From: CAZCAC01 sp964496575
GTDB taxonomy: Bacteria; Planctomycetota; UBA1135; GCA-002686595
DNA: 64,000 bases
Direction of reading: 5' to 3'
Assembly: GCA_964496575.1 (NCBI GenBank)
Contig: CAZCAC010000024.1
Location: 20,037 to 84,036 of the forward strand
In this document: positions 1-8,240 of the stretch, in pieces
Position numbering within the stretch: the first letter of the stretch is position 1
Layout of the letters: each line of letters opens with the position of its first letter
Notes under the pieces: model-generated
The model's input: the letters and a program-made list of their open reading frames with translations, nothing else
Told to the model about the DNA's origin: nothing
Database searches by the model: none
Program-made: the position numbers and the translations under genes

Positions 1-510
1 TTCGGGATCCAGCACGGCCTGATGACCACCATCCACGGCTACACCAACGACCAGCGGATCCTCGATCTGCCGCACAAGGACCTGCGGCGTGCGCGTTCGG
101 CGGCGATGAACATCATCCCGACCACCACCGGCGCCGCCCGGGCGGTGGGCAAGGTCCTGCCCAAGCTGGCCGGCAAGCTGGACGGCTGCGCCGTGCGCGT
201 CCCCGTCCCGGACGGATCGATGGTGGACCTGACCGCCCGCCTGAAGAAGAAGGTCACCATCGAGAAGGTGAACGAGGCGTTCAAGGCCGCCGCGAAGAAG
301 GCCCCGCTCAAGGGCTACCTCCAGTACTGCGAGGATCCGATCGTCTCCAGCGACATCGTCGGGAACTCCTTCAGCTCGATCTACGACTCGAAGGCGACGA
401 TGCTGATGGAGGGCAACCTGGTCAAGGTGATCAGCTGGTACGACAACGAGTGGGGCTACTCCTGCCGGGTCGTCGACCTGATGAAGCTCGCCCACAAGAA
501 GAAGCGCTAG
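1..510 (+). CDS. gap: Glyceraldehyde-3-phosphate dehydrogenase, C-terminal part
   Basis: NAD-dependent glycolytic enzyme that converts glyceraldehyde 3-phosphate to 1,3-bisphosphoglycerate. The window opens inside the gene: the frame is open from base 1, and only the last 169 residues are present. The N-terminal Rossmann half and the catalytic Cys (SCTTN region) lie upstream of the window. Visible family landmarks are HGYTNDQ near the start, the phosphate-binding NIIPTTTGAARAV segment, and the near-C-terminal SWYDNEWGYS block. The gene ends at TAG and is followed 71 nt later by pgk on the same strand, the usual gap-pgk order. Whether the full protein is the glycolytic or the anabolic isoform cannot be judged from this part. 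Confidence 0.97.
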   Translation, partial: FGIQHGLMTTIHGYTNDQRILDLPHKDLRRARSAAMNIIPTTTGAARAVGKVLPKLAGKLDGCAVRVPVPDGSMVDLTARLKKKVTIEKVNEAFKAAAKKAPLKGYLQYCEDPIVSSDIVGNSFSSIYDSKATMLMEGNLVKVISWYDNEWGYSCRVVDLMKLAHKKKR

Positions 511-520
511 TGAACCCGAC

Positions 521-550
521 GCCGGGCGCGCTCCCGCGAGCGCGCCCGGC
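521..550 (+). terminator. 12-bp perfect hairpin between gap and pgk
   Basis: Inverted repeat with arms gccgggcgcgct (521-532) and agcgcgcccggc (539-550) around a 6-nt loop. It begins 10 nt after the gap stop codon. A pyrimidine-rich stretch follows but no clean T-run, so it may act as a weak or attenuating terminator, or as an mRNA-stabilising 3' end that sets gap above pgk expression. The stem is seen directly; the function is inferred. Confidence 0.55.
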
Positions 551-581
551 TCCTTCTCCCGATCTTTCAGCCCCCCGCGCC

Positions 582-1763
582 ATGAACCTCGACGTCCCTG
601 GTATCGACACCCTCGACCTCTCCGGCAAGCGCGTCCTGGTGCGCGTCGACTTCAACGTCCCGCTGAACGAGAGCGGCGAGATCACCGACGACACCCGCAT
701 TCGCCGCGCCCTGCCGACGATCCGCGAGCTCCTCTCGAAGGGAGCGAAACCCGTGCTGTTCAGCCACCTCGGCCGGCCGAAGGGCCAGGTGGTGGAGAAG
801 CTGCGCCTCGACCCGGTCGGCGTGCGGCTGCAGGAGCTGCTCGGCAGCGAGGTGAAGAAGCTCGACGAGAGCATCGGCGAGGCGGTCGCGTCGGCGATCG
901 AGGCGGCGCCGCCGGGGACCACCCTGCTGCTCGAGAACGTGCGCTTCCACCCCGGCGAGACGAAGGGCGATCCGGAGCTGGTCGAGGCGTTCGCCGCGCT
1001 CGGCGACTGCTTCGTCAACGACGCCTTCGGGACCTCGCACCGCGACCACGCCTCGGTCGCGGGGTTGGGTCGCGCGCTGCCGTCGGCGGCGGGGCACCTG
1101 CTCCTGGCGGAGATCGAGGCGTTCGGTCGCGTGCTGAACGACCCGGCCCGCCCCCTGATCGCCATCCTCGGTGGAGCGAAGGTCTCCGACAAGCTGCCGG
1201 TGATCGAGAACCTGATCGAGAAGGTCGACGCCATCCTCGTGGGCGGCGGCATGGCCTACACCTTCCTTCGCGCCAAGGGCGAGGAGATCGGGAGCTCGCT
1301 GGTCCAGGACGACCAGCTGGATCTCGTCCGCGGCGTGATGGAGAAGGCGGAGCAGCAGGGGGTGACCCTGCACCTGCCCGACGACCACGTCGTCGCCGAG
1401 CGGTTCGCGGCGGACGCCCCGAATGAGGTGTCGGCCACCATCCCCGCCGACAGGATGGCGCTCGACATCGGCCCCGCGACGCGGGAGCGCTACGCCGGCG
1501 CGATCGCCGGCGCCCGGACGATCGTCTGGAACGGCCCGATGGGGGTCTTCGAGATGGAGGCCTTCCGCGCCGGAACCGAGACCGTCGGCCGCGCGGTCGC
1601 GGAGGCCGAGGGCTACACGGTGGTCGGGGGCGGCGACTCGGTCGCGGCGGTCGAGCTGCTCGGCCTCGCCGAGCGGATCGACCACATCTCGACCGGTGGA
1701 GGGGCCAGCCTGGAGCTCCTGGAGGGGCGGGAGCTCCCCGGGATCGCCGCTCTCTCGGGGTGA
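582..1763 (+). CDS. pgk: Phosphoglycerate kinase
   Basis: Transfers phosphate from 1,3-bisphosphoglycerate to ADP in cytoplasmic glycolysis. The 393-residue length is normal for bacterial PGK. Landmarks in order: VLVRVDFNVPL near the N-terminus, FSHLGRPKG, the LLLENVRFHPGE block, GGAKVSDKLPVI at the start of the nucleotide domain, and the C-terminal TVVGGGDSVAAVE and ISTGGGASLELLEG loops that bind nucleotide. The frame stays open upstream into gap, but ATG 582 gives the standard PGK N-terminus (about 15 residues before the RVDFN motif). No strong ribosome-binding site is visible, which fits expression from a transcript shared with gap. rpe follows 82 nt downstream. Confidence 0.97.
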   Translation: MNLDVPGIDTLDLSGKRVLVRVDFNVPLNESGEITDDTRIRRALPTIRELLSKGAKPVLFSHLGRPKGQVVEKLRLDPVGVRLQELLGSEVKKLDESIGEAVASAIEAAPPGTTLLLENVRFHPGETKGDPELVEAFAALGDCFVNDAFGTSHRDHASVAGLGRALPSAAGHLLLAEIEAFGRVLNDPARPLIAILGGAKVSDKLPVIENLIEKVDAILVGGGMAYTFLRAKGEEIGSSLVQDDQLDLVRGVMEKAEQQGVTLHLPDDHVVAERFAADAPNEVSATIPADRMALDIGPATRERYAGAIAGARTIVWNGPMGVFEMEAFRAGTETVGRAVAEAEGYTVVGGGDSVAAVELLGLAERIDHISTGGGASLELLEGRELPGIAALSG

Positions 1764-1845
1764 GCGCAGGTTTGGGCGGGAGGGAGAGGCGCCTCCCGCG
1801 CCCCCCCCCGCTACAATGCGCCGGCCTCCGTGCCCCCCCGTCCCC

Positions 1846-2523
1846 ATGTCGGAACACCCCATCCGCATCGCGCCCTCCCTCCTGTCCAGCGACTTCGCGC
1901 GGCTCGCCTCCGAGCTGAGCGACGCCGAGGCCGGGGGGGCGGACTGGCACCACGTCGACGTGATGGACGGGCACTTCGTCCCGAACATCACGATCGGACC
2001 CCCGGTGGTGAGGAAGATCTCCGAGGCGGCCACCCGGCCCCTCGACGTCCACCTGATGATCTCCGAGCCGGCCCGCTACGCGAAGGCCTTCGTGGACGCC
2101 GGCGCGCACGTCCTGACCTTCCACGCGGAGGTCGCGAGGAATGACGCCGAGGCGCTGGAGATCGCCCGCCACTTCCGCTCGGAGGGGGTCGAGGTGGTCG
2201 GGGTCGCGGTCAATCCGGCGACGCCGATCGAGCGGGTGGAGGCGCTGCTCGGCGAGGTGGACCTCGTCCTGGTGATGAGCGTCGTGCCCGGCTTCGGCGG
2301 CCAGTCGTTCATGGACGAGGTGCTCGCCAAGGTCCGCTGGCTGAGGTCCCGCTCCTTTCCGGGGCTGATCGAGATGGACGGAGGCATCGACCCGACGACC
2401 GCGCCACGCTGCGCCGAGGCGGGCAACGACGTCTTCGTCGCGGGGTCGGCGATCTACGATTCGACGGACCGGGCCGAGCGGATCCGCGAGCTCCGCGCGG
2501 CGGTCGAGGGGGTGCGCAGTTGA
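1846..2523 (+). CDS. rpe: Ribulose-phosphate 3-epimerase
   Basis: Interconverts ribulose 5-phosphate and xylulose 5-phosphate in the pentose phosphate pathway. The 225-residue TIM barrel is normal length. Visible motifs: IAPSLLSSDFARL at the N-terminus, the metal-binding HHVDVMDGHFVPN segment, DVHLMI, VVPGFGGQSFM, and EMDGGI near the C-terminus, which contributes the second catalytic Asp region and the phosphate-binding glycines. ATG 1846 is chosen because it sits directly before the conserved IAPSLL strand; an in-frame ATG at 1816 would add a proline-rich, non-conserved tail. The stop codon overlaps the possible TTG start of accD (TTGA), suggesting translational coupling. Confidence 0.96.
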   Translation: MSEHPIRIAPSLLSSDFARLASELSDAEAGGADWHHVDVMDGHFVPNITIGPPVVRKISEAATRPLDVHLMISEPARYAKAFVDAGAHVLTFHAEVARNDAEALEIARHFRSEGVEVVGVAVNPATPIERVEALLGEVDLVLVMSVVPGFGGQSFMDEVLAKVRWLRSRSFPGLIEMDGGIDPTTAPRCAEAGNDVFVAGSAIYDSTDRAERIRELRAAVEGVRS

Positions 2524-3698
2524 TACGAGACGAGAAGGCCGAGGAGCAGGTCGCGGGCACCGGCGTCGAGAAGTCGAAGCCGAAGGTCGATCCGCCGAAG
2601 CGCGAGACCCCGCGCCCGGGGAAGCTGCTGCTGGACGGGGACCACACGGACCCCGAGGCCGCTCCCGCGGAGGACGCGGTATCCGGACAATCACAAGAGA
2701 CAGGTGGCGAAACGGTGACGGCTGAGGACAAGAAGACCGGTGTGGACCCCGACGACGCTCCGAAGAAGGACGTGACCCCCGAAGCCGCCGAGACCTCCGC
2801 TCAGAAGAAGGAGAAGGGGGGCAAGGAGAAGCCCGAGAAGGGCAAGGGCGAGGAGGAGCCGCGCAAGCCGCGCTTCTGGAAGAAGAAGGACATGCCGGGG
2901 GGGCTCTGGCTCAAGTGCGAGTCCTGCAACGAGACGATCTTCCGGAAGGACCTGGAGGAGAAGCAGATGGTCTGCCCCTCCTGCGGCTTCCACTTCACGC
3001 TGCCGGGCAAGCAGCGCATCGAGATGCTGCTCGACCCGGGCACCTGGGACGAGCGCTTCCCGGAGCTGACCACGCTCGATCGCCTCGATTTCACCGACAA
3101 GGTCACCTACGCGGTGAAGGTCGAGAAGACGGTGAAACGGCTCGAGCAGAACGAGGCCCTCTTCTGCGGTTTCGGCGAGATTCTCGGCCGCCGCCTGGTC
3201 CTGGGTGTCCTCGACTTCAAGTTCATGGGCGGCTCGATGGGCGAGGTCGTCGGCGAGAAGATCGCGCTGGCCGCCGAGCTGGCGATGACCGAGCACCTCC
3301 CGCTGATCCTGTTCACCTCTTCCGGCGGCGCGCGCATGCACGAGGGGATGCTCTCCTTGATGCAGATGGCCAAGACCTGCGCCGCGCTGCACGAGCTCAA
3401 CCGCCGGGGCGGTTTCTCGATCTGCGTGATGACCAACCCCACCACCGGCGGGGTGACGGCCTCGTTCGCGACGGTCTGCGACCTGACCCTGGCCGAGCCG
3501 GGCGCGCTGATCGGCTTCGCGGGTCCGCGGGTGATCGCCACCACGCTGAAGCAGGAGCTGCCGCCGGGCTTCCAGCGCGCCGAGTTCCTGATCGAGAAGG
3601 GGCAGCTGGACATGATCGTCAAGCGGGAGGAGCTGCGCGAGACCCTCGCCAAGTTGATCGACTTCGGGGAGGCGGCCTGGGGGAAGGAGCGGGCGTAG
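2520..3698 (+). CDS. accD: Acetyl-CoA carboxylase carboxyltransferase subunit beta
   Basis: Beta subunit of the carboxyltransferase that makes malonyl-CoA for fatty acid synthesis; it partners AccA, which is not in this window. The core starts around MPGGLWLKC. Its zinc ribbon, CESC followed by CPSC, lies near residues 137-159, and the crotonase-like core includes TSSGGARMHEG and NPTTGGVTASFA. About 120 residues of Lys/Glu/Pro-rich low-complexity sequence precede the zinc ribbon, which is unusual. The start is uncertain. TTG 2520 overlaps the rpe stop. GTG 2715, with AGGTGG about 8 nt upstream, would remove 65 residues but still leave a long basic/acidic tail. The enzyme identity is secure; the 5' end is not. 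Confidence 0.93.
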   Translation: MIRDEKAEEQVAGTGVEKSKPKVDPPKRETPRPGKLLLDGDHTDPEAAPAEDAVSGQSQETGGETVTAEDKKTGVDPDDAPKKDVTPEAAETSAQKKEKGGKEKPEKGKGEEEPRKPRFWKKKDMPGGLWLKCESCNETIFRKDLEEKQMVCPSCGFHFTLPGKQRIEMLLDPGTWDERFPELTTLDRLDFTDKVTYAVKVEKTVKRLEQNEALFCGFGEILGRRLVLGVLDFKFMGGSMGEVVGEKIALAAELAMTEHLPLILFTSSGGARMHEGMLSLMQMAKTCAALHELNRRGGFSICVMTNPTTGGVTASFATVCDLTLAEPGALIGFAGPRVIATTLKQELPPGFQRAEFLIEKGQLDMIVKREELRETLAKLIDFGEAAWGKERA

Positions 3699-3729
3699 CG
3701 ACGGCGTTGTTACCTCCCCATCCCCAATC

Positions 3730-4980
3730 TCACCCTCTCTCGACCTCCCCCCCTCTCTGCAACCACATCACCCAAGAATCGAACTGATCCTGCCCCGGCA
3801 CTCCGAAGCGACGATTGCTCGAGGCGAGGAGCTGATTGCTCCACAGCAAGGGCCAGGTCAAGAACCCCTTCAACCTCGTCTCGTTGACGTACATCGCCTC
3901 GGGGAACGGCCGCGTGAGCTGGTACCCGGCGCCCTCGCGGTACTCGAACCCTCTCGCCTCCAGCCGGGCGCGCACCTCACCCGGGGTCAGCGCATTCAGC
4001 TCACGGCCGGGGAGCAGCGGCTTCTCGGCACGACGACGTCGGTTGCCGCGGGAGCCGTGGTGGATGTCCCCGATCACCAGAGTGCCCCCGGGAGCGACGG
4101 TACCCAGGAGACCGTCGAGCCAGCGCTCCGGGTCGGGGGAGAAGCTGATCACGCCCGAGGAGATCACTGCGTCGAACGGTGCCTCGCCCTCCGCCGGGAA
4201 CGGCGGGGTCTCGCCGAAGCCGGTTCGGCCGTGCGCGACTCCGACGCCCGCCTCCCTCGCGTTGCGCTCGGCGATCTTGATCATCTCCGGACTGGGGTCG
4301 AAGAACGCGAGCTCACTCGCCCGAAAGCGCAGCGCGGCCTCGATTCCGCACCAGCCGGCGCCGCAGCCGAAGTCGAGGATGCGCGCACCGGGGGCGATCG
4401 GCGCGAAGCATCCGACGAAGCGGCGCATCCAGCGGAAGTGTGGGTAACCCGGGGCTCCCGGCTCGCCGTTCCAGCCGGTCGCGTTCTGGTCGAACTTCTC
4501 GATCGTCATCTCCGGCGAGAGGGCGTGGGCCCGGCGGCAGGCGGCCAGCACGGTGGCCTCCGTCGACGCGCCCCCCTCGACGGTCGTCGTTCCGCCGAGA
4601 GTGTGACGTCGACACGCCCCACCGCTCAGCCGGTAGACGGCCCCGGCGTGCAGCAGCGGCCAGAGCCGGTTGCGCAGCGTCGCGAGCTCGCGAGCGGAGC
4701 GATCGCCCTCGAGGAAGAGCAGCAGCACCCCGCTCTCCTCCAGGCCCCCGCCGGTCAGGAGCCGCGAGAGGTCCTCCGAGAGAGTCCGGTCGGTCGCCGC
4801 AGTGGTGGGGACGCCGACCAGGAGCGCCGCGGCGCGCGCTTCCTCGCCGCCTCCCTCCGCCCGGCTCCGGGGCGTGACGACCCGCCCGGAGTCGAGGTCG
4901 AGGTCGCGCAGGATCGGCGCGACGAGCGAGGGGTCGATCTCGAGGAAAGCCGGGGAACAGGTGGGGGCGGAGGAGTTCAT
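3730..4980 (-). CDS. Class I SAM-dependent methyltransferase with N-terminal extra domain
   Basis: A 416-residue protein. The C-terminal half (about residues 190-330) is a Rossmann methyltransferase with glycine-rich motif I ILDFGCGAGWCGIEA, an acidic FDPSPEMI strand after it, and a motif-IV-like FDAVISSGVISF. The N-terminal 170 residues (acidic, with YRLSGGACRRHTLGG and a TEATVLAACRRAH helix) match no family I recognise and may choose the substrate. The substrate is unknown. It starts at ATG 4980, divergent from the FAD dehydrogenase gene, and converges on accD with only 31 nt between the two stops. Methyltransferase activity is well supported; the target is not. Confidence 0.8.
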   Translation of the reverse strand: MNSSAPTCSPAFLEIDPSLVAPILRDLDLDSGRVVTPRSRAEGGGEEARAAALLVGVPTTAATDRTLSEDLSRLLTGGGLEESGVLLLFLEGDRSARELATLRNRLWPLLHAGAVYRLSGGACRRHTLGGTTTVEGGASTEATVLAACRRAHALSPEMTIEKFDQNATGWNGEPGAPGYPHFRWMRRFVGCFAPIAPGARILDFGCGAGWCGIEAALRFRASELAFFDPSPEMIKIAERNAREAGVGVAHGRTGFGETPPFPAEGEAPFDAVISSGVISFSPDPERWLDGLLGTVAPGGTLVIGDIHHGSRGNRRRRAEKPLLPGRELNALTPGEVRARLEARGFEYREGAGYQLTRPFPEAMYVNETRLKGFLTWPLLWSNQLLASSNRRFGVPGQDQFDSWVMWLQRGGEVERG

Positions 4981-5060
4981 GGCGCTGGCGGGGGGAGGCG
5001 ATGATCCTACACCGAAGGTGGCCGGGCCCGAAGGACGCTCCCGCTTCGCGACGAGATAGG

Positions 5061-6716
5061 ATGGGCGGCGTGAGCTCCCCCCGACCGACCCGGCGCTGGC
5101 GCGTGCAGAACCTCGAGCTGCCTCTCGGCGAGGGGAGCGAACGGCTGCGCGATATCGTGGTGGCGCACCTGGGGATCGACCGGCAGGAGCTCGTCGCTCT
5201 GCGCCTGGTGCGCAAGTCGCTCGACCTGCGCGGGCGGAGGCGCGGTCGAGCTGCCCGCTGGATCGTCCACGTCGAGGTCGTCCTGCCGGCGCGCGTGCGC
5301 AGCGCGCGGCTGGCCCGGCTTAAGCGATCGGGAAAGGTGGCGGCGGCACCGGCGGCAGCGTCGCTCCTGGCGCCCGATCGCCATGAGGACTTTCGCGGGT
5401 CGCGGGCGCCGCGCATCGTGGTCGTGGGGTCGGGGCCGGGAGGGACCTTCGCCGCGCTGACGCTCGCCCTGGGCGGCGCGGAGGTGACCGTGCTCGATCG
5501 GGGGGCGGCGATCGAGAACCGCTCCAGCGACCTGGTCGGCTTCCATCGCCGCCGCGTGCCCGATCGGGAGTCGAACCTGCTCTTCGGCGAAGGGGGCGCG
5601 GGCACCTTCTCCGACGGCAAGCTCTACACCCGCTGCGACGACCCGCTGGAGGTTCCCGTGCTGCGGGAGCTGGTCGACGCCGGGGCCTCGGAGGAGATCC
5701 TCTGGGACGCCCGGGCACACATCGGAACCGATCGGCTGCACCGGATCCTGCCGGCGCTGCGCGAGCGACTGCGCGAGCTGGGCGTGACCTACGCCTTCGG
5801 CACGCGCCTCGATCGACTCGTTCCGGCGTCGGGCGATCCTGGACGCGTCCAGGCGGTCGTGACCGGCAGCGGGGAGCTCCCCTGTGACGCGCTCGTCCTC
5901 GCGACCGGGCACAGCGCCGAGGACACCTGGCGGGCCCTCGCCGCGCAGGGCGTGCCCTTCGAGGCGAAGCCGTTCCAGCTCGGCGTGCGGATCGAACATC
6001 CGCAGGAGCTGATCGACCGCGGGCGCTACGGCGAGGACCCCCTGGCCGAGGAGCTGGGCGCCGCGAGCTACAACCTGACCTGCCGCGCGGAGAAGGGGCA
6101 GCGGGGAGCACACAGCTTCTGCATGTGCCCCGGCGGCAAGATCGTCGCCAGCGTCAACGAGCCGGGGCGGCTCTGCACCAACGGGATGAGCAACTCCTCG
6201 CACTCCTCGCCGTGGGCGAACGCGGCGGTGGTGACGACCGTCGGTCCCGCCGACTTCGGGCCGGAGCCGTTCGACGGGGTGGAGTACCGCCGGAGCCTCG
6301 AAGAGCGCTTCTTCGTCGCGGGTGGCGGCGACTACACCGCCCCGGCGCAGCGCGCCCCCGACTTTCTCGAGGGGCGGGAGACCTCCCGGCCCGGCAAGAG
6401 CAGCTACACCTTCGGGGTCTGCCCGGGGCGGATCGACGCGCTGCTGGAGAAGCGGCTGTACGAGCCGCTGTGCCGGGCGCTCGCCCGTTTCGATCGGCAG
6501 ATTCCCGGCTTTGCCGGTGAGCGAGGCCTCCTGGTCGGGATCGAGTCCCGATCCTCCGGTCCGGTTCGAATTCCCAGGGAGCGGGATTCCCGACGGGCCG
6601 TCGGCTTCTCGAACCTCCTGCCCGTCGGCGAGGGCGCCGGCTACGCCGGAGGGATCATGAGCTCGGCGCTCGACGGCGTGCACAGCGCCCTGGCGTTGTT
6701 GCGCGGGGGTTTGTGA
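5061..6716 (+). CDS. FAD-dependent dehydrogenase (COG2509-like), uncharacterised
   Basis: Flavoprotein of about 551 residues resembling the uncharacterised FAD-dependent dehydrogenases grouped as COG2509. Residues 1-90 form a small basic alpha/beta domain. A dinucleotide-binding motif VVVGSGPGGTFAAL follows, then GEGGAGTFSDGKLYTR, a conserved block HSFCMCPGGKIVAS with NEPGRLCTNGMS, and the C-terminal GIESRSSGPVRIPR and GEGAGYAGGIMSSA, which resembles the closing FAD-binding motif. These blocks, including the CMCPGG cysteines, are in my recollection the hallmark of the family. The electron acceptor and substrate are unknown. ATG 5061 is used; GTG 5070 is also possible. Expressed divergently from the methyltransferase, with panB 61 nt downstream. 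Confidence 0.82.
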   Translation: MGGVSSPRPTRRWRVQNLELPLGEGSERLRDIVVAHLGIDRQELVALRLVRKSLDLRGRRRGRAARWIVHVEVVLPARVRSARLARLKRSGKVAAAPAAASLLAPDRHEDFRGSRAPRIVVVGSGPGGTFAALTLALGGAEVTVLDRGAAIENRSSDLVGFHRRRVPDRESNLLFGEGGAGTFSDGKLYTRCDDPLEVPVLRELVDAGASEEILWDARAHIGTDRLHRILPALRERLRELGVTYAFGTRLDRLVPASGDPGRVQAVVTGSGELPCDALVLATGHSAEDTWRALAAQGVPFEAKPFQLGVRIEHPQELIDRGRYGEDPLAEELGAASYNLTCRAEKGQRGAHSFCMCPGGKIVASVNEPGRLCTNGMSNSSHSSPWANAAVVTTVGPADFGPEPFDGVEYRRSLEERFFVAGGGDYTAPAQRAPDFLEGRETSRPGKSSYTFGVCPGRIDALLEKRLYEPLCRALARFDRQIPGFAGERGLLVGIESRSSGPVRIPRERDSRRAVGFSNLLPVGEGAGYAGGIMSSALDGVHSALALLRGGL

Positions 6717-6777
6717 TTGTCGTGGCGCCGGAGGGCGCGGGGCGGATACAGTTCCGCCTCCACCCGGAGAACCGAAG

Positions 6778-7602
6778 ATGAGCGCTACCCCTCCGCAGCC
6801 GACCGGTCGCAAGGTCACCACCGAGGCCCTCCGCCGGATGAAGGCCGCTGACCGGCGAATCGCCGCCCTGACCGCGTACGACTTCCTGATGGCGCAGGCC
6901 CTCGATCAGGCGGGCATCGACATGATCCTCGTCGGCGACTCGGTGGCGATGGTGGTCCAGGGGCAGAACACCACGGTGAGCGTCACCATGGAGCACATGC
7001 TCTACCACGCGGGCCTGGTCAGCAGTGCGGTCGAGCGGGCGCTGGTGGTGGGGGACCTCCCCTTCATGTCCTACCAGGTCAATCCCGACGAAGCGCTGCG
7101 CAACTCCGGTCGGATGATCAAGGAAGCGCACGTCGAGGCGGTCAAGCTGGAAGGGGGCGAGGTGATCTGCGCCACCGTCCGCCGGCTGGTCGAGGCGGGG
7201 ATACCGGTGATGGGGCACCTCGGCCTGACCCCGCAGTCGATCCACAAGTTCGGCTCCTACCAGGTGCGGGCGCAGGACGAGGAGGAGGCGGCCCGGCTGC
7301 GCAAGGACGCGCTGGCCCTGCAGGATGCCGGGGTCTTCGCGATCGTCTTGGAGAAGATCCCCGCCGCGCTGGCCACGGAGGTCTCCGAGAGCCTCGCCGT
7401 GCCGACCGTCGGCATCGGGGCGGGGCAGGGGTGCGACGGCCAGATCCTGGTCAGCCACGACATGCTCGGGCTGTACACCCGCTTCCACCCGCGCTTCGTG
7501 CGGCGCTACGCCCAGCTCGGGGAGAACATGCTGGGAGCCTTCCGCCACTACGTCGAGGACGTCCGCCAGGGGGCTTTCCCCAACCAGGACGAGAGCTACT
7601 GA
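6778..7602 (+). CDS. panB: 3-methyl-2-oxobutanoate hydroxymethyltransferase
   Basis: First committed step of pantothenate (CoA) biosynthesis: transfers a hydroxymethyl group from 5,10-methylene-tetrahydrofolate to alpha-ketoisovalerate, giving ketopantoate. The 274-residue TIM barrel is normal length. Landmarks: ALTAYDFLMAQALD, the metal-binding ILVGDSVAMVVQG, VKLEGG, MGHLGLTPQS, and the C-terminal PTVGIGAGQGCDGQILVSHD. The last block carries the GIGAG turn typical of PanB. No panC or panD lies beside it, so the pathway genes are dispersed. The start ATG 6778 lies 61 nt after the dehydrogenase stop. Confidence 0.97.
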   Translation: MSATPPQPTGRKVTTEALRRMKAADRRIAALTAYDFLMAQALDQAGIDMILVGDSVAMVVQGQNTTVSVTMEHMLYHAGLVSSAVERALVVGDLPFMSYQVNPDEALRNSGRMIKEAHVEAVKLEGGEVICATVRRLVEAGIPVMGHLGLTPQSIHKFGSYQVRAQDEEEAARLRKDALALQDAGVFAIVLEKIPAALATEVSESLAVPTVGIGAGQGCDGQILVSHDMLGLYTRFHPRFVRRYAQLGENMLGAFRHYVEDVRQGAFPNQDESY

Positions 7603-7628
7603 CCCGTCCCGGGCGGGCGGCGGGACTT

Positions 7629-7746
7629 CCGCGAGGGGCGGCTCGGGAGCGGCCTCGCGGGAAACTCCGGGATGGCCTAAACGCCCCCGTGGCGGGAAGC
7701 CGATGAGACCCCGACCAAGGCCCCCGGCGTCCCGGGAGACGGGGTC
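7629..7746 (+). other. Structured leader region upstream of the CheY-like gene
   Basis: The 217-nt gap between panB and the CheY gene holds two stable inverted repeats. The first has 8-bp arms ccgcgagg (7629-7636) and cctcgcgg (7653-7660). The second is nested: an outer 7-bp stem gaccccg/cggggtc (7707-7713, 7740-7746) encloses a 5-bp stem cccgg/ccggg (7723-7727, 7732-7736). The first may end panB transcription, although no T-run follows. The second lies 74 nt before the CheY start and could be a 5' UTR element. No known riboswitch class could be assigned. Confidence 0.4.
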
Positions 7747-7819
7747 CGATCGGCCCGATGGGGTCGCTCCCCAAGTTCACAACGGGGTCCCTCACCACCC
7801 TCAGTCTCGAGTTAGCGGT

Positions 7820-8194
7820 ATGAACAAGCTAATGATCGTCGATGACTCCTCCACGATGCGGAAGATCATCAAGCGCGTCCTTCGGCAAGCGGAGATCGCC
7901 GTGGAAAACATCCTCGAGGCCGCCAACGGCGTCGAGGCCCTGGAGCAGCTCAGCTCGAATCCCGACCTCGGTCTGATCCTCAGTGACGTGAACATGCCGG
8001 AGATGAACGGCATCGACCTGGTCAAGAAGGTCCGTGAGGATCATGCCAAGGACACCCTGCCGATCATCATGGTGACCACCGAAGGTGGCCAGAACATGAT
8101 GGACAGCGCGCTGGAGAGCGGAGCCAACGGCTACGTGACCAAGCCCTTCACTCCCGACAGCATCCGCGTCGCGCTCGAGCCGTTCGTCGGCTGA
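7820..8194 (+). CDS. CheY-like single-domain response regulator
   Basis: Stand-alone receiver domain of 124 residues. The acidic pair is in LMIVDDSS, the phospho-acceptor Asp in ILSDVNMPEMNG, the switch Thr in VTTEGG, and the conserved Lys in TKPFTP. No output domain is present, so it must act by docking on a partner, as CheY does. The next two genes encode CheX- and CheC-like proteins, a family that dephosphorylates CheY, so the three probably work as a unit. No CheA kinase, receptor or flagellar gene is in the window, so the phosphate donor must be encoded elsewhere. ATG 7820 gives the standard receiver N-terminus. Confidence 0.92.
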   Translation: MNKLMIVDDSSTMRKIIKRVLRQAEIAVENILEAANGVEALEQLSSNPDLGLILSDVNMPEMNGIDLVKKVREDHAKDTLPIIMVTTEGGQNMMDSALESGANGYVTKPFTPDSIRVALEPFVG

Positions 8195-8240
8195 TACCGG
8201 CACTTCCGCCGGCGCCGCACGGCCCTGTCGCAGGAGAAGC

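Noticed and set aside
7660..7710. Possible c-di-GMP (GEMM) riboswitch before the CheY-like gene, from the string ggcctaaac and a following small hairpin
   Set aside because: The conserved GCAAAC and ACGCAAAGCC core segments are missing, so the match is only local.
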